DNA of 56,488 bases from Prochlorococcus sp. AH-736-L23. Lineage in GTDB: Bacteria; Cyanobacteriota; Cyanobacteriia; PCC-6307; Cyanobiaceae. A program made the position numbers and the translations under genes. Under the pieces are notes generated by a model. That model worked only from the letters and a program-made list of their open reading frames with translations, made no database searches and was not told where the DNA came from. Positions 18,083 to 29,262 of the stretch are shown piece after piece; the stretch's first letter is position 1, and each line of letters starts with the position of its first letter. The DNA is taken from positions 1 through 56,488 of the forward strand of contig JAOIPS010000007.1 in assembly GCA_028141225.1 (NCBI GenBank), in the 5' to 3' direction.

Positions 18083-18109
18083 ATACTTAAAAAATTTTAT
18101 TCGATAATT

Positions 18110-19138
18110 TTAATCAAAAATATTATTATCTAGACAGAATTTCTCTAACTCTTTATCATTTAACCAATCTTGGGGCTTTGTAAAAACTGATGTGAGAAAT
18201 TCCTCTCGAGAATTCTTTTTAGCTTTATATCCATATTCCCATCTAGCTAAAGGCGGTAAGGACATTAATATAGATTCTGTTCTGCCATTTGTTTGGAGTC
18301 CAAAAATCGTCCCTCTATCCCAAACTAAATTGAATTCGACATATCTACCTCTTCGATATAGTTGGAATTCTCTTTCCTTCGATGAATATGTTTGAGAAGC
18401 TCTTTTTTCAATAATGGGCAAATATGAAGGGAGGAATGCCTGCCCACAGTTTTCTGCTAAAGAAAATAAATTATCCCAATCTAAATTAGATCTTCCAATA
18501 TTTTGTGAAGCTTTTGATGCTTCTCCATTTTGATTATTTCCTCTATAAATTTTGCCTGAGCCATCTTGATAATCATAAAAAATACCTCCTATCCCTCTAG
18601 ATTCGTTTCTATGCTTCAAGAAGAAATATTCATCACACCATGGTTTGAAAACTTTATGCAAATCTTGATCAACTTTCTCACAAGCTTTTTTATGCTCATT
18701 ATGAAAATTCCTTATATCAGAAAGATAAGGATAAAAAGGGGTTAAGTCTGCACCTCCTCCAAACCACCAAACAGGACCAGCTTCGAAATATCTATAATTT
18801 AGGTGAACTGTAGGAATATAGGGATTCTTAGGATGTAAAACCATAGAAGTTCCCGTAGCAAACCATTCATGACCTTTTGCTTCGGGTCTTTGAGTGATTA
18901 TAGATTGAGGTAATTCTTTTCCCTGTACTTCCGAGAAATTTACGCCTGCTTGCTCAAAAATTGCACCATTCTTCAATACCCTTGATCTTCCACCGCCACC
19001 TTCGTCTCTTAGCCAAGATTCTTCTGTAAATTTCCCTTTGCCATCTACATTTTCAAGTCCTGAACAAATTTTGTCTTGAAGAGTTAATAAGAGATTTTTA
19101 GTTTTTTCTCTCGAGTTTTTAGGAGGTTCTTTCAACAT
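18110..19138 (-). CDS. hemF: Coproporphyrinogen III oxidase, oxygen-dependent
   Basis: Oxidatively decarboxylates coproporphyrinogen III to protoporphyrinogen IX, the step leading to heme and chlorophyll. 342 residues, as usual for the aerobic enzyme. Clear signatures: [23 protein letters not shown] near residue 48, [25 protein letters not shown] near 113, [10 protein letters not shown] near 182, and the C-terminal [29 protein letters not shown]. The ATG at 19138 gives a short hydrophilic start. It faces mrp across a 158-base divergent gap containing a TATAAT at 19193-19198. Confidence 0.97.
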   Translation of the reverse strand: MLKEPPKNSREKTKNLLLTLQDKICSGLENVDGKGKFTEESWLRDEGGGGRSRVLKNGAIFEQAGVNFSEVQGKELPQSIITQRPEAKGHEWFATGTSMVLHPKNPYIPTVHLNYRYFEAGPVWWFGGGADLTPFYPYLSDIRNFHNEHKKACEKVDQDLHKVFKPWCDEYFFLKHRNESRGIGGIFYDYQDGSGKIYRGNNQNGEASKASQNIGRSNLDWDNLFSLAENCGQAFLPSYLPIIEKRASQTYSSKEREFQLYRRGRYVEFNLVWDRGTIFGLQTNGRTESILMSLPPLARWEYGYKAKKNSREEFLTSVFTKPQDWLNDKELEKFCLDNNIFD

Positions 19139-19296
19139 GTATTTAGTAAATCTTGAAGAAAAAAATTTTTTGGTTAATTATGAGTTTCTCTTTATAATTT
19201 CTCTTAGGGGGTCCTTATTGCCTATTATTTGATAGTTCGACATAGTTCTTAATCTTTTAAACAGTCGGCTACTTTGTCAAAATATTTAAAAATTTA

Positions 19297-20367
19297 ATGA
19301 CCACAATAGAAGATGCTAATTTTGCTTTACAAAAAGTTCTAGATGCTGGATCACAGAAAAATGTAATTGAATTAGCTTGGATTAAAAATGTAAGAGTAAC
19401 TATACCAAGAGTAATCGTAACATTATCATTACCATCCTTTGCAAATTCTCAGAGAGATAGAATCGTACAAGAGGTTAGAGGGGTACTACTGGATTTTGAG
19501 GATATTGATGATGTTCAAATAGAGATAGATAATAATCCTTCCAATACAGAATCTCAAAATCAAAGTAATGCACCTGAGTTACAGAAGATTGATGGGATTC
19601 GAAATATAATAGCTGTTAGCAGTGGTAAAGGTGGAGTTGGGAAAAGTACCATTGCAGTTAATCTGGCTTGTTCTCTAGCTAAATTAGGCTTAAAAACTGG
19701 TTTGCTTGATGCAGATATATATGGACCTAATACCCCCTCAATGATGGGAGTTGCCGAACAGAATCCAAAGGTTACAGAAGGTAGTGGCAGTGATCAAAGG
19801 TTAATACCAATAAATAAATATGGAATTTCATTGGTATCAATGGGTTTTCTCATAGAAGAAGGTCAGCCAGTTATATGGAGAGGACCAATGCTTAATAGTA
19901 TTATCAGACAATTTTTGTACCAAGTTGAATGGAATAATCTTGATTTTTTGGTTATTGATTTGCCTCCAGGAACAGGAGATGCTCAAATATCCCTTTCTCA
20001 ATCTGTGCCTATTTCTGGAGCTATAGTTGTCACTACTCCTCAAAAAGTATCTTTGCAAGATGCAAGGAGGGGATTAGCAATGTTTAAACAACTCGGAATA
20101 CCTTTACTGGGAATTGTAGAAAATATGTCAGTATTTATTCCGCCAGATATGCCTGATAAAAAATATGAAATTTTTGGTAAAGGTGGTGGACAAACATTAG
20201 CTAACGAAAATGATTTACCATTATTAGCTCAAATTCCTATTGAAATCCCTCTCGTTGATGATAGTAATAAAGGTGTACCAATCTCAATAAGCCAGCCCAA
20301 TAAAGAAAGTTCTGTTGTATTTGGTAATTTAGCTCAATTAATTAAGAATCAATTTGTTAATACTTAA
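19297..20367 (+). CDS. mrp: Mrp/ApbC-family iron-sulfur carrier ATPase
   Basis: 356 residues. Residues 1 to about 85 form the MIP18/DUF59 domain (IKNVRVTIPRVIVTLSLP). A P-loop ATPase follows, with the deviant Walker A VSSGKGGVGKSTIAVNLA near 108-125, LLDADIYGPNTPSMMG, and DFLVIDLPPGTGDAQ. The C-terminal GIVENMSVFIPPDMPDKKYEIFG lacks the CxxC of the bacterial ApbC type and resembles the plastid HCF101-like form. It is likely to deliver Fe-S clusters, for photosystem I if it acts as HCF101 does. It is followed by rodA with 3 bases between the stop and the ATG. Confidence 0.93.
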   Translation: MTTIEDANFALQKVLDAGSQKNVIELAWIKNVRVTIPRVIVTLSLPSFANSQRDRIVQEVRGVLLDFEDIDDVQIEIDNNPSNTESQNQSNAPELQKIDGIRNIIAVSSGKGGVGKSTIAVNLACSLAKLGLKTGLLDADIYGPNTPSMMGVAEQNPKVTEGSGSDQRLIPINKYGISLVSMGFLIEEGQPVIWRGPMLNSIIRQFLYQVEWNNLDFLVIDLPPGTGDAQISLSQSVPISGAIVVTTPQKVSLQDARRGLAMFKQLGIPLLGIVENMSVFIPPDMPDKKYEIFGKGGGQTLANENDLPLLAQIPIEIPLVDDSNKGVPISISQPNKESSVVFGNLAQLIKNQFVNT

Positions 20368-20370
20368 TTG

Positions 20371-21639
20371 ATGTTTAAGAGAATTTCTTTATTTAATAAG
20401 AGAGTTTTTTTACAAAAAAAAGACAACTTTAGTAGAGGTTTTTTATTTTCTCCTCTACTTATCATTCCCCTTTTTTTAGTTATTATTTCGGGTTTATTGA
20501 TAAAAAGTATTCAGAGTGATTTTTTTGTATCGAACTATTTGGGTCATATCCTAACTGGTTTTTTAGGTTATTTCTTAGCATTTTTTATTTCTTATATACC
20601 TTTAGAAAGAATTAGAAAGTATGTGGTTCCACTTTATTTGTTTACTTTAATATCGTTATTGCTAATTTATTTTTTTGGCATTTCAGTTTCTGGAGCTCAA
20701 AGATGGCTAAACTTGGGCATCTTTTCTTTTCAGCCTTCAGAGGTAGCTAAACTTAATACTGTATTAGCTCTTGCTTTAGTACTCGACAAGAAAATAATTC
20801 TAACAATAAGAGATATAGTATTGCCCTTATTAATAGTAATTATTCCTTGGTTATTAATTTTCTTTCAACCGGACTTAGGTACCTCTTTAGTTTTAATTGT
20901 TATGACAGGTGTGATGCTCTACTGGTCGCAAATGCCCATAGAGTGGATTTTGATATTAGTGTTTTGTCTTATCACATCTATATTATATCTAACCTTAACA
21001 GCTCTTCTTATTTTCTGGATTCCAGCTATGGGATATCTTGCTTATAGATCTTCGAAAAAGAAAATTATTTTTTCTGCTCTTGCTATTTCATTACATTTTT
21101 TAGTGGCAAAATTAACACCAATTTTATGGCAATATGGCTTAAAAGAATATCAAAAAGATAGATTAGTTTTATTTTTAGATCCAAATAGAGATCCATTAGG
21201 TGGTGGATATCATTTGATACAGAGTAAAATTGCAATTGGTTCTGGAGGATTATTTGGGACTGGTTTATTGCAAGGTAAGCTGACTAATTTGCAATTCATA
21301 CCAGAACAACATACTGATTTTATATTCAGTGCTTTAGGCGAAGAATTAGGTTTTCTGGGGTGCACAATAGTTTTGTTTTTGTTCTTTTTTTTGATAAAAA
21401 AACTTATTTATACTGCAACAATTGCTAGGACTAACTTTGAATCTCTAATTGTTATTGGAATAGCCTCAACTTTTTTATTCCAAATAATTATTAACTTATT
21501 TATGACTATTGGATTAGGACCAGTTACTGGAATTCCCCTTCCTTTTATGAGTTATGGTCGAACGTCATTGGTGACTAATTTTATATCTATTGGATTTGTT
21601 TTATCTATATTGAAACGTTCAAGATCACTAAGAAGTTGA
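20371..21639 (+). CDS. rodA: Rod-shape / peptidoglycan glycosyltransferase RodA (SEDS family)
   Basis: A 422-residue SEDS membrane protein with about 10 transmembrane helices. It polymerises lipid II into glycan strands with a partner penicillin-binding protein. SEDS marks: SGAQRWLNLGIFSFQPSEVAKL near residues 108-129, FFQPDLGTSLVL near 165, GSGGLFGTGLLQGKLTNLQFIPEQHTDFIFSALGEELGF near 290, and the final GLGPVTGIPLPFMSYGRTS. I use the ATG at 20371; a TTG directly before it at 20368 is in frame but abuts the mrp stop. The stop shares one base with the next gene's ATG (TGATG), indicating coupling to the kinase-like protein. Confidence 0.94.
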   Translation: MFKRISLFNKRVFLQKKDNFSRGFLFSPLLIIPLFLVIISGLLIKSIQSDFFVSNYLGHILTGFLGYFLAFFISYIPLERIRKYVVPLYLFTLISLLLIYFFGISVSGAQRWLNLGIFSFQPSEVAKLNTVLALALVLDKKIILTIRDIVLPLLIVIIPWLLIFFQPDLGTSLVLIVMTGVMLYWSQMPIEWILILVFCLITSILYLTLTALLIFWIPAMGYLAYRSSKKKIIFSALAISLHFLVAKLTPILWQYGLKEYQKDRLVLFLDPNRDPLGGGYHLIQSKIAIGSGGLFGTGLLQGKLTNLQFIPEQHTDFIFSALGEELGFLGCTIVLFLFFFLIKKLIYTATIARTNFESLIVIGIASTFLFQIIINLFMTIGLGPVTGIPLPFMSYGRTSLVTNFISIGFVLSILKRSRSLRS

Positions 21640-23003
21640 TGAAATCACAAATAACTATAAAAAAAATTCAAGACCTTTTGATTAAAGGAGTTCAACCTAT
21701 ACAAGTGGATGATGATACATCTAGAAGAATGTGGTGGGCTTCTTTAGAAGTTATTCAAAAAGATTTCCTATCTAAGCATTATAAAGAGGGGGGGATTTGG
21801 ATCGCCTCTCCTTTGCCAGCTTTTAATGATAAAAAATTTTTAAATCAACTTCATGGATGGCTTTGGTCTCCAGAGGGGTTTCCATACTTTCAAAATGAGA
21901 ATGCAGGTTTTTTGCCAGTTAATAATTCAGACAAGATAAAAAAAGATTTCGAATTAGTTAGTAATTATAAAGTCTTAAATCTTAATCAAGAAGATGGTTA
22001 TGAACCTTTTTTGATGATAATCACCCCAAATTTTCAATGCATCTTATCAATTGTTGGTGAAAAAGATAAGAAAATTCTATTAATTAAGTGTGATGAAGAA
22101 AGCCTAAAACTTTCAATTGAATTAATGCATGCAAAATTAAATCAAGAAAATCATGAGGAAGGAATAAGATTTCGTAATGCAATCAATAATTTAGGTAACC
22201 TTAATATTAATAATCAATTTGAACAATTATTTTGGCCAATTTTATCGGCAAAATTAGCAAGTATTGTGCCAAACCATAACATACAGAATTCTGTAAAAAA
22301 CGATGAAAAAAATGTGCAAATAACTGAGGCAAAATTATTACGTGCAATATCTCATGAAGTAAGAACGCCCTTAGCAACAATAAGAACCCTCATAAGTTCT
22401 ACTTTAAAAAAATATAAGATGGACGAATCAATGAAAAATCGTTTAATTCAAATAGATAATGAATGTAATGAACAAATTGATAGGTTTGGTTTAATCTTTA
22501 ATGCAGCAGAATTAGTGAGTAATGAAGTTCCTTCATTAAATAACTTGGCAAAAATTAATTTAGTAGAAATTTTTAAAAAGCTTGCCCCTTTATGGAATAA
22601 ACAACTAAATCGTCGTGGGATTTCTTTAAAGATTGATATCCCCAATCAACTTCCGCAAATTTTGAGTGATTCTGAAAAATTGGAATTAATGTTAAGTGGG
22701 TTAATTGATAAAAATACTAGAGGATTAAAAGAAGGTAGTACATTAATTTTAGAATTAAAACCAGCGGGTCAAAAACTTAAACTTCAATTGAAAGTACAAA
22801 AATTAGAAAGTAATCGAAAAGAAATTCTAAAAAAAGATAACGGTTCTGATATCGGTCCTGTTTTAAATTGGAACCCTCAAACAGGTAGTTTACAACTAAG
22901 TCAAAATGCTACTCAAAAGTTGTTAGCTAGTTTAGGAGGGCATGTCACACAGAGGCGTGATACAGGTTTGACAGTATTTTTTCCGATTTCTGACTCAAAA
23001 TAA
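21639..23003 (+). CDS. Sensor histidine kinase-like protein with degenerate ATPase domain
   Basis: 454 residues. The N-terminal 200 residues look like a soluble sensor domain rich in Trp (RMWWASLEV, HGWLWSPEGF), with no transmembrane helix. A good HisKA box LLRAISHEVRTPLATIRTL follows, with phospho-acceptor His at 239. The catalytic part is eroded. The N-box position reads ELMLSGLIDKNTRGL with no Asn at the usual place, the G1 region reads DNGSDIGPVLNW, and no G2 is seen. The C-terminal GGHVTQRRDTGLTVFFPI keeps the family's last strand. It may be a pseudokinase or a receiver-docking protein. It is translationally coupled to rodA, so a role in cell-wall growth is possible. Confidence 0.82.
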   Translation: MKSQITIKKIQDLLIKGVQPIQVDDDTSRRMWWASLEVIQKDFLSKHYKEGGIWIASPLPAFNDKKFLNQLHGWLWSPEGFPYFQNENAGFLPVNNSDKIKKDFELVSNYKVLNLNQEDGYEPFLMIITPNFQCILSIVGEKDKKILLIKCDEESLKLSIELMHAKLNQENHEEGIRFRNAINNLGNLNINNQFEQLFWPILSAKLASIVPNHNIQNSVKNDEKNVQITEAKLLRAISHEVRTPLATIRTLISSTLKKYKMDESMKNRLIQIDNECNEQIDRFGLIFNAAELVSNEVPSLNNLAKINLVEIFKKLAPLWNKQLNRRGISLKIDIPNQLPQILSDSEKLELMLSGLIDKNTRGLKEGSTLILELKPAGQKLKLQLKVQKLESNRKEILKKDNGSDIGPVLNWNPQTGSLQLSQNATQKLLASLGGHVTQRRDTGLTVFFPISDSK

Positions 23004-23114
23004 AATAAGAAGCAAGTTTTCCATATATTAAATAATGTAGAAAATTTCCTATCAATTTCTAATTTTGCAAAATATGGATGCTAATTTCTTATTAGAAATA
23101 ACTCAAAATCAAGG

Positions 23115-23537
23115 ATGACTGAAACTTTAGTTGGTCAATTTCCAAAGCATATAGGAAGTACTGGCGGTTTATTAAACTCAGCAGAAACCGAAGAAAAATA
23201 TGCAATTGTTTGGAAAAGTTCAAAGGAACAAGCATTCGAATTGCCGACTGGTGGAGCGGCTGTTATGCATGAGGGTGATAATTTAATGTACTTTGCAAGA
23301 AAAGAACAATGCCTTGCATTGGGGACACAATTAAGAGCCTTCAAACCAAGAATTGAAGATTTTAAAATCTACCGAATTTTTCCAGGTGGCGACATTGAAT
23401 TTTTACACCCAAAAGATGGTGTTTTCCCCGAAAAAGTAAATGAAGGCAGAGAAAAAGTTGGTCATAATCCGAGAAGAATAGGGGAGAATCCTAATCCAGC
23501 TGGTTTGAAATTTACAACTAAGAATACTTTTGATTAA
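23115..23537 (+). CDS. psaD: Photosystem I subunit II (PsaD)
   Basis: A 140-residue stromal-side subunit that docks ferredoxin on photosystem I. Recognisable throughout: [18 protein letters not shown], the conserved [30 protein letters not shown] block at residues 36-65, [20 protein letters not shown], and the basic tail [14 protein letters not shown]. It is charged and soluble with no transit peptide, as in cyanobacteria. A 14-codon open frame from 23074 ends across its ATG. It is transcribed in the same direction as rodA/kinase but 111 bases away, probably with its own promoter. Confidence 0.98.
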   Translation: MTETLVGQFPKHIGSTGGLLNSAETEEKYAIVWKSSKEQAFELPTGGAAVMHEGDNLMYFARKEQCLALGTQLRAFKPRIEDFKIYRIFPGGDIEFLHPKDGVFPEKVNEGREKVGHNPRRIGENPNPAGLKFTTKNTFD

Positions 23538-23548
23538 CTTCTTCAAAG

Positions 23549-23577
23549 TTGATTTAGAAGAAAAAAATAATTATAAT
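23549..23577 (+). promoter_or_regulatory. Sigma-70-type promoter for trpE
   Basis: TTGATT (23549-23554) and TATAAT (23572-23577) are separated by 17 bases, an ideal spacing. Transcription would begin near 23584, giving a leader of about 13 nt before the trpE ATG. No leader peptide or attenuator fits in that space. Confidence 0.6.
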
Positions 23578-23596
23578 CTGGGTTGACATTATTAAT

Positions 23597-25117
23597 ATGA
23601 TCAGCTCACAGAAAGATAGTTTTTTAAAAGCTTACAAAGAGGGTAAAAATTTTATACCTATAATTGAAACTTGGCCAGCAGATTTAGAGACTCCATTGTC
23701 CACTTGGCTAAAATTATCCTCAAAAGATTCCCATGGTGTTTTTCTTGAATCCGTTGAAGGTGGGGAAAATTTGGGTAGGTGGAGTATTGTTGCTACTAAA
23801 CCCCTTTGGGAAGCAGTTTGTTATGGAGAAGAAATAGTAAAAACTTGGAATAATGGCAAAACTGAAATACATAAAGGCGATCCTTTTTATACTTTAAGAA
23901 GTTGGACAAAGGAATACAAGTCAACCATGCTTGATGACTTACCATCAATTGGACAGTTATATGGCTCTTGGGGTTATGAATTAATAAATCGAATAGAACC
24001 AAGCGTTGAAATAAATGAAATACCAGAAAATAATATCCCTTATGGTTCCTGGATGTTTTTTGATCAGTTAGTTGTTTTTGATCAAATCAAAAGATGTATA
24101 ACTTCAATAGTTTACGCTGATGCAACTTCCTTAAAAGAGTCTTCGATTGAAGAATTGTATCTAAATTCAATTTCTAAAATTCAGAAAACTAGAAATTTAA
24201 TGAGAGTTCCTCTAAAAGAAAATGAGTTTTTAGATTGGAATGAAAATGAGAATTTGAATTTAGATCTAGAAAGTAATTGGAAGAAAAAAGATTTTGAGGA
24301 TACAGTTCTCTCTGCTAAAGAGTACATAAGAAAGGGAGATATCTTCCAAATAGTTATAAGTCAGAGATTCCAAACTCAAGTCAATAATGACCCCTTTGAT
24401 TTATATAGAAGTTTGCGGATGGTTAATCCATCTCCATACATGTCTTTTTTTGATTTTGGCTCATGGTATTTGATAGGTTCAAGTCCTGAAGTTATGGTTA
24501 AAGCTGAAAAGAATACAAAAAGTCAAATAGTTGCAAGCTTAAGACCAATAGCTGGTACAAGACCTAGAGGGCATGATCCTAAACAAGATTTGGAATTAGA
24601 AAAGGATTTATTAAAAGATCCAAAAGAGATAGCAGAGCATGTAATGTTAATAGATCTTGGAAGAAATGATCTTGGAAGAGTTTGTGAAATCGGTACTGTG
24701 GAGGTCAAAGATTTAATGGTTATTGAAAAATATTCGCATGTTATGCATATAGTGAGTGAAGTTCAGGGAATCTTGAGAAATAATACTGATGTATGGGATT
24801 TGCTTAAGGCATGTTTTCCCGCTGGAACAGTAACTGGGGCACCAAAAATAAGAGCAATGCAATTAATTAAAGAATTTGAAAAAGATGCTAGAGGAGCTTA
24901 TGCGGGTGTTTATGGATCTATTGATATTAATGGTGCATTAAACACCGCTATTACAATAAGAACAATGATAGTTAAACCCTTAAAAGATGGAAAATATAGT
25001 GTATCGGTTCAGGCAGGTGCTGGAATAGTTGCAGATTCCAAACCTGAAAATGAATATAAAGAGACAATTAATAAAGCTAAGGGGATACTAAAAGCATTAG
25101 CCTGTTTGAAAAAATAA
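23597..25117 (+). CDS. trpE: Anthranilate synthase component I
   Basis: Makes anthranilate from chorismate with the TrpG glutaminase subunit, which is not in the window. 506 residues. The N-terminal [18 protein letters not shown] segment ([19 protein letters not shown]) and [14 protein letters not shown] [16 protein letters not shown] lead into the chorismate-binding domain. That domain has [73 protein letters not shown] and [15 protein letters not shown]. The start ATG at 23597 is 20 bases after the -10 box. The stop is directly followed by the gshA ATG. Confidence 0.96.
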   Translation: MISSQKDSFLKAYKEGKNFIPIIETWPADLETPLSTWLKLSSKDSHGVFLESVEGGENLGRWSIVATKPLWEAVCYGEEIVKTWNNGKTEIHKGDPFYTLRSWTKEYKSTMLDDLPSIGQLYGSWGYELINRIEPSVEINEIPENNIPYGSWMFFDQLVVFDQIKRCITSIVYADATSLKESSIEELYLNSISKIQKTRNLMRVPLKENEFLDWNENENLNLDLESNWKKKDFEDTVLSAKEYIRKGDIFQIVISQRFQTQVNNDPFDLYRSLRMVNPSPYMSFFDFGSWYLIGSSPEVMVKAEKNTKSQIVASLRPIAGTRPRGHDPKQDLELEKDLLKDPKEIAEHVMLIDLGRNDLGRVCEIGTVEVKDLMVIEKYSHVMHIVSEVQGILRNNTDVWDLLKACFPAGTVTGAPKIRAMQLIKEFEKDARGAYAGVYGSIDINGALNTAITIRTMIVKPLKDGKYSVSVQAGAGIVADSKPENEYKETINKAKGILKALACLKK

Positions 25118-26236
25118 ATGAGTAAAGATAATCTTTATAAAGGTTTTGAGGTGGAACTTTTTACAGGTTCTTTAGATTCTCATATTGGTGTTTCAGCTGA
25201 TATTGAGAAAAAATTTTCTGATTTTGTAAAAGAGCCAGATAACAGAAATGTTGAATACATAACAACACCTGAAAAAGACTACAAGTTTCTCTACGAGAAA
25301 TTAATAACTCCAAGAAAAAAGTTAAGGAAGTGGCTAAATACTAAAAATTTAACAATCATTCCTTCCTCCACTCTTTGTTTTAAACACGATATTCAATTTC
25401 AAAGATCTGATATTGACAACGTCTATCATCAATTTATTCAAGATAATTATGGAATATCTATTGCAACTTCAAGCGTCCATATAAACATAGGAATAGATGA
25501 TTTAGATAAACTTTTCACAGCTATAAGACTTATAAGATCTGAGGCTGCTTTATATCTATCATTAAGTGCTAGTTCGCCTTTTTTAAATAATAAAATTACG
25601 AATAATCACTCTCAAAGATGGATCCAGTTTCCTAAAACACCAAGTAGGGTTCCTTTTTTTGTAAATCATAATTCTTATATCGACTGGATAGAGGAAAATA
25701 TATCTAATAAAAATATGCAAAATATTAGGCATTTTTGGTCGTCAATCCGACCAAATGGTCCCAAAAGACCATTAATTCTTGATCGTTTGGAATTAAGAAT
25801 TTGTGATTTTGTTCACGATATTAATCTTCTATTAGGGATTACAGCGATGATAGAACTAAGGATTTTGAATCTTTTTGAAAATATAAATACCTTAGATCCT
25901 ATGAATGCTAGTATTTTTTCTATGGATGAGTTGTCAGAAATATGTGATCAAAATGAAATTAATGCTGCTAAAGATAGTCTGAATTCAGAGTTAATTCACT
26001 GGCAAGATGGCAAAAAAGTTATTTGTAGAGAATGGATTCAAAACTTATTATCAGATTTATCATCTACAGCAGAAGATTTTGGTATGAAACATCTTTTAGA
26101 TCCTATCTATAAAGTGCTTGAAGAAGGCAATCAATCTATGAAATGGATAAATCAATATGAAAAAGGTCTTTCTATTGAGCAGATAATGAAAATTTCTATC
26201 GAAGATATGATTAGGAGTGAAGCCAAGAATGTTTGA
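25118..26236 (+). CDS. gshA: Glutamate-cysteine ligase (cyanobacterial type)
   Basis: The first step of glutathione synthesis: ATP-dependent joining of glutamate and cysteine. 372 residues, the length of the cyanobacterial/proteobacterial GCS2-like family. Marks: YKGFEVELFTGS at the N-terminus (metal-binding Glu), VEYITTPEKDY, STLCFKHDIQFQRSD, SSVHINIGIDDLDKLF with the HxN motif, LSASSPFLN and SRVPFFVNHNSYIDWIEEN. The central GPKRPLILDRLELRICDFV holds a substrate-contact Arg/Glu pair. It abuts trpE with no gap, so the two are very likely cotranscribed. It is a soluble cytosolic enzyme. Confidence 0.92.
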   Translation: MSKDNLYKGFEVELFTGSLDSHIGVSADIEKKFSDFVKEPDNRNVEYITTPEKDYKFLYEKLITPRKKLRKWLNTKNLTIIPSSTLCFKHDIQFQRSDIDNVYHQFIQDNYGISIATSSVHINIGIDDLDKLFTAIRLIRSEAALYLSLSASSPFLNNKITNNHSQRWIQFPKTPSRVPFFVNHNSYIDWIEENISNKNMQNIRHFWSSIRPNGPKRPLILDRLELRICDFVHDINLLLGITAMIELRILNLFENINTLDPMNASIFSMDELSEICDQNEINAAKDSLNSELIHWQDGKKVICREWIQNLLSDLSSTAEDFGMKHLLDPIYKVLEEGNQSMKWINQYEKGLSIEQIMKISIEDMIRSEAKNV

Positions 26237-26289
26237 TTATTTAAATAAACATTTGATCTGAACATTTTCACTTGTGACATAATGATTAT

Positions 26290-29259
26290 ATGGAATCTTT
26301 TCGACAGATAAAAAATAATAACGTGGATCTGATAAGTAACAATGATCCACTTGATAAAAATCGTCTTCTAATTGAAGATCTATGGGAATCTGTGCTCAGA
26401 GAAGAATGCCCAGATGATCAAGCAGAGAGATTGATACAGCTTAAAGAATTAAGTTATTCAAAACAAATTGATGGCGATAGTTCAAAAACTTTTAAAAATG
26501 AAATAGTTGATATTGTAAATTCTATGGATTTAGCAGAATCCATAGCAGCAGCAAGGGCGTTTTCATTGTATTTTCAACTCGTGAATATTTTGGAACAAAG
26601 AGTTGAGGAAGATAGGTATATTCACAGCTTTACCAATAAGGATGTTCAAAAATCCCCCGACAATCTTGATCCTTTTGCCCCAGCATTGGCTAGGCAAAAT
26701 GCTCCAGTAACTTTTAGAGAATTATTTTACAGGCTGAGGAAATTAAATGTACCACCAGGAAAGTTAGAGGAGTTATTGCAGGAAATGGATATTCGTTTAG
26801 TTTTTACTGCACATCCGACAGAGATAGTAAGACATACGATTAGACACAAGCAAACAAGAGTAGCAAATTTGTTAAAAAAAATACAGATTGAGCAATTTCT
26901 AACAAAAGAAGAAAAAAATTCTCTAAAAACCCAATTAAAAGAGGAAGTAAGACTTTGGTGGAGAACAGATGAATTGCATCAATTTAAACCTTCAGTTTTA
27001 GACGAGGTTGATTATGCCTTGCATTATTTTCAGCAAGTTTTATTTAATGCGATGCCTCAATTGAGAGTCAGAATCGCTGAAGCACTCAGAGAAAATTATC
27101 CAGATGTTCAGATGCCCTCTGAATCTTTTTGTAACTTCGGTTCTTGGGTAGGCTCTGATAGGGACGGTAATCCATCGGTGACTCCTGAGATAACATGGAG
27201 AACTGCTTGCTACCAAAGGCAGTTAATGTTGGAAAGATATATTGTTGCGACGTCTAATCTTAGAGATCAATTAAGTGTCTCGATGCAATGGAGTCAAGTC
27301 AGTTCCTCTCTATTAGAGTCACTCGAAACTGATAGGGTTAAGTTCCCCGAAATATATGAAGCTAGAGCTACAAGGTATAGATCAGAACCTTACAGATTGA
27401 AATTAAGTTATATTTTAGAGAAATTAAGACTAACGCAAGAAAGAAATAATTTATTAGCTGAAAGTGGGTGGAAATTTGCCTTAGAAGTAGGAATTGATAA
27501 CAAAAATCTAGATAAAGTTGAAAACTTATATTACAAGTCAGTAAACGAATTTACTTATGATCTCGAACTAATTAAAAATAGCTTAATTAGTACAGATTTA
27601 ACTTGTGAGTCTGTGGATACCTTACTTACTCAAGTTCATATTTTTGGATTTTCTTTAGCAAGTTTAGATATTCGACAAGAGAGTACAAGGCATAGTGACG
27701 CCATACATGAGCTCACAAATCACCTTGATTTATCTGTTCAATATGACCAAATGTCTGAGGAAGACAAAATTAAATGGCTAATAGAAGAATTAAATACAAA
27801 AAGGCCTTTAATTCCATCTGACGTGAACTGGACAAAAACTACAGAAGAAACCTTTTCAGTTTTTAAAATGGTTAAAAGACTACAGCAAGAATTTGGAAGT
27901 CGCATTTGCCATTCTTATGTAATTTCAATGAGTCATAGTGCTTCTGATTTGCTTGAAGTTCTCTTACTGGCAAAAGAAATGGGACTTCTAGATCAAAATT
28001 CACAAAAATCAAAATTATTAGTTGTTCCTCTTTTTGAAACTGTGGAAGATCTTAAAAGAGCACCAGAAGTAATGGAAAAGTTGTTTAAATTAGATTTCTA
28101 TAAATCATTATTGCCAAAAGTAGGAGAATCTTTTAAACCTCTGCAAGAATTAATGCTTGGGTATTCTGATAGCAATAAAGATTCGGGGTTTGTTTCTAGT
28201 AATTGGGAAATTCATAGAGCCCAAATAGCTCTTCAAAATCTCTCAAGTAGAAATAATATATTGCTAAGACTTTTTCATGGAAGAGGTGGTTCTGTAGGGA
28301 GAGGAGGAGGACCAGCCTATCAGGCAATATTGGCTCAACCAAGTGGCACATTAAAAGGCCGAATAAAAATAACAGAACAAGGAGAAGTTTTAGCTTCTAA
28401 ATATAGTCTTCCCGAACTGGCTTTGTATAATCTTGAGACTGTTACTACAGCAGTAATTCAAAATAGTTTGGTCAATAATAGACTTGACGCTACTCCAGAA
28501 TGGAATCAATTAATGTCTAGGTTGGCAGAAACATCAAGATCTCATTACAGAAAATTAGTGCATGAGAATCCTGATTTGTTAAATTTTTTTCAAGAGGTAA
28601 CTCCAATAGAAGAAATAAGTAAATTACAGATATCTAGTAGGCCTGCTAGAAGAAAAAAAGGTGCAAAAGATTTATCAAGTTTAAGAGCTATTCCATGGGT
28701 ATTTGGTTGGACACAAAGTAGATTTCTTTTACCAAGTTGGTTTGGAGTAGGCACTGCATTGTCATCTGAATTAAATTCAGATCCACAACAAATTGAATTA
28801 TTAAGAGTTCTGCATCAAAGATGGCCATTTTTTAGGATGCTTATATCTAAGGTCGAAATGACGTTATCTAAGGTAGATTTGGAAGTTGCTAGATATTATG
28901 TTGATACTCTTGGCAGTAAAGAAAATAAAGATTCTTTTGATGATATTTTTGAAGTAATTTCCAAAGAATATAATCTTACAAAATCTTTAATACTTGAAAT
29001 TACTGGTAAAAATAAGCTCTTAGAATCTGATAGAGACTTGAAATCATCAGTAAGTTTGAGAAATAAGACAATTATTCCATTAGGGTTTTTGCAGGTTTCA
29101 CTTCTAAGAAGACTAAGAGATCAAACAAGACAACCCCCAATAAGCGAATTCATTATAGATAAAGATGAATCTAGAAGAGCTTACAGCAGAAGTGAACTAT
29201 TAAGGGGGGCGCTTTTAACCATTAATGGGATAGCAGCTGGCATGAGAAATACAGGTTGA
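26290..29259 (+). CDS. ppc: Phosphoenolpyruvate carboxylase
   Basis: Adds bicarbonate to PEP to give oxaloacetate, the main anaplerotic CO2 fixation outside Rubisco. 989 residues, cyanobacterial length. The catalytic His is in [17 protein letters not shown] near residue 177. [16 protein letters not shown] follows near 290. [13 protein letters not shown] and [15 protein letters not shown], the glycine-rich loop, are near 620 and 663. The C-terminal MRNTG ending is typical. A weak promoter (TTGATC at 26253-26258, CATAAT at 26278-26283, 19-base spacing) lies in the 53-base gap after gshA. Confidence 0.98.
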   Translation: MESFRQIKNNNVDLISNNDPLDKNRLLIEDLWESVLREECPDDQAERLIQLKELSYSKQIDGDSSKTFKNEIVDIVNSMDLAESIAAARAFSLYFQLVNILEQRVEEDRYIHSFTNKDVQKSPDNLDPFAPALARQNAPVTFRELFYRLRKLNVPPGKLEELLQEMDIRLVFTAHPTEIVRHTIRHKQTRVANLLKKIQIEQFLTKEEKNSLKTQLKEEVRLWWRTDELHQFKPSVLDEVDYALHYFQQVLFNAMPQLRVRIAEALRENYPDVQMPSESFCNFGSWVGSDRDGNPSVTPEITWRTACYQRQLMLERYIVATSNLRDQLSVSMQWSQVSSSLLESLETDRVKFPEIYEARATRYRSEPYRLKLSYILEKLRLTQERNNLLAESGWKFALEVGIDNKNLDKVENLYYKSVNEFTYDLELIKNSLISTDLTCESVDTLLTQVHIFGFSLASLDIRQESTRHSDAIHELTNHLDLSVQYDQMSEEDKIKWLIEELNTKRPLIPSDVNWTKTTEETFSVFKMVKRLQQEFGSRICHSYVISMSHSASDLLEVLLLAKEMGLLDQNSQKSKLLVVPLFETVEDLKRAPEVMEKLFKLDFYKSLLPKVGESFKPLQELMLGYSDSNKDSGFVSSNWEIHRAQIALQNLSSRNNILLRLFHGRGGSVGRGGGPAYQAILAQPSGTLKGRIKITEQGEVLASKYSLPELALYNLETVTTAVIQNSLVNNRLDATPEWNQLMSRLAETSRSHYRKLVHENPDLLNFFQEVTPIEEISKLQISSRPARRKKGAKDLSSLRAIPWVFGWTQSRFLLPSWFGVGTALSSELNSDPQQIELLRVLHQRWPFFRMLISKVEMTLSKVDLEVARYYVDTLGSKENKDSFDDIFEVISKEYNLTKSLILEITGKNKLLESDRDLKSSVSLRNKTIIPLGFLQVSLLRRLRDQTRQPPISEFIIDKDESRRAYSRSELLRGALLTINGIAAGMRNTG

Positions 29260-29262
29260 TAG

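Noticed and set aside
23583..23588. TTGACA just before trpE as a -35
   Set aside because: Its -10 would have to lie inside trpE; the TTGATT-N17-TATAAT upstream is a better promoter.
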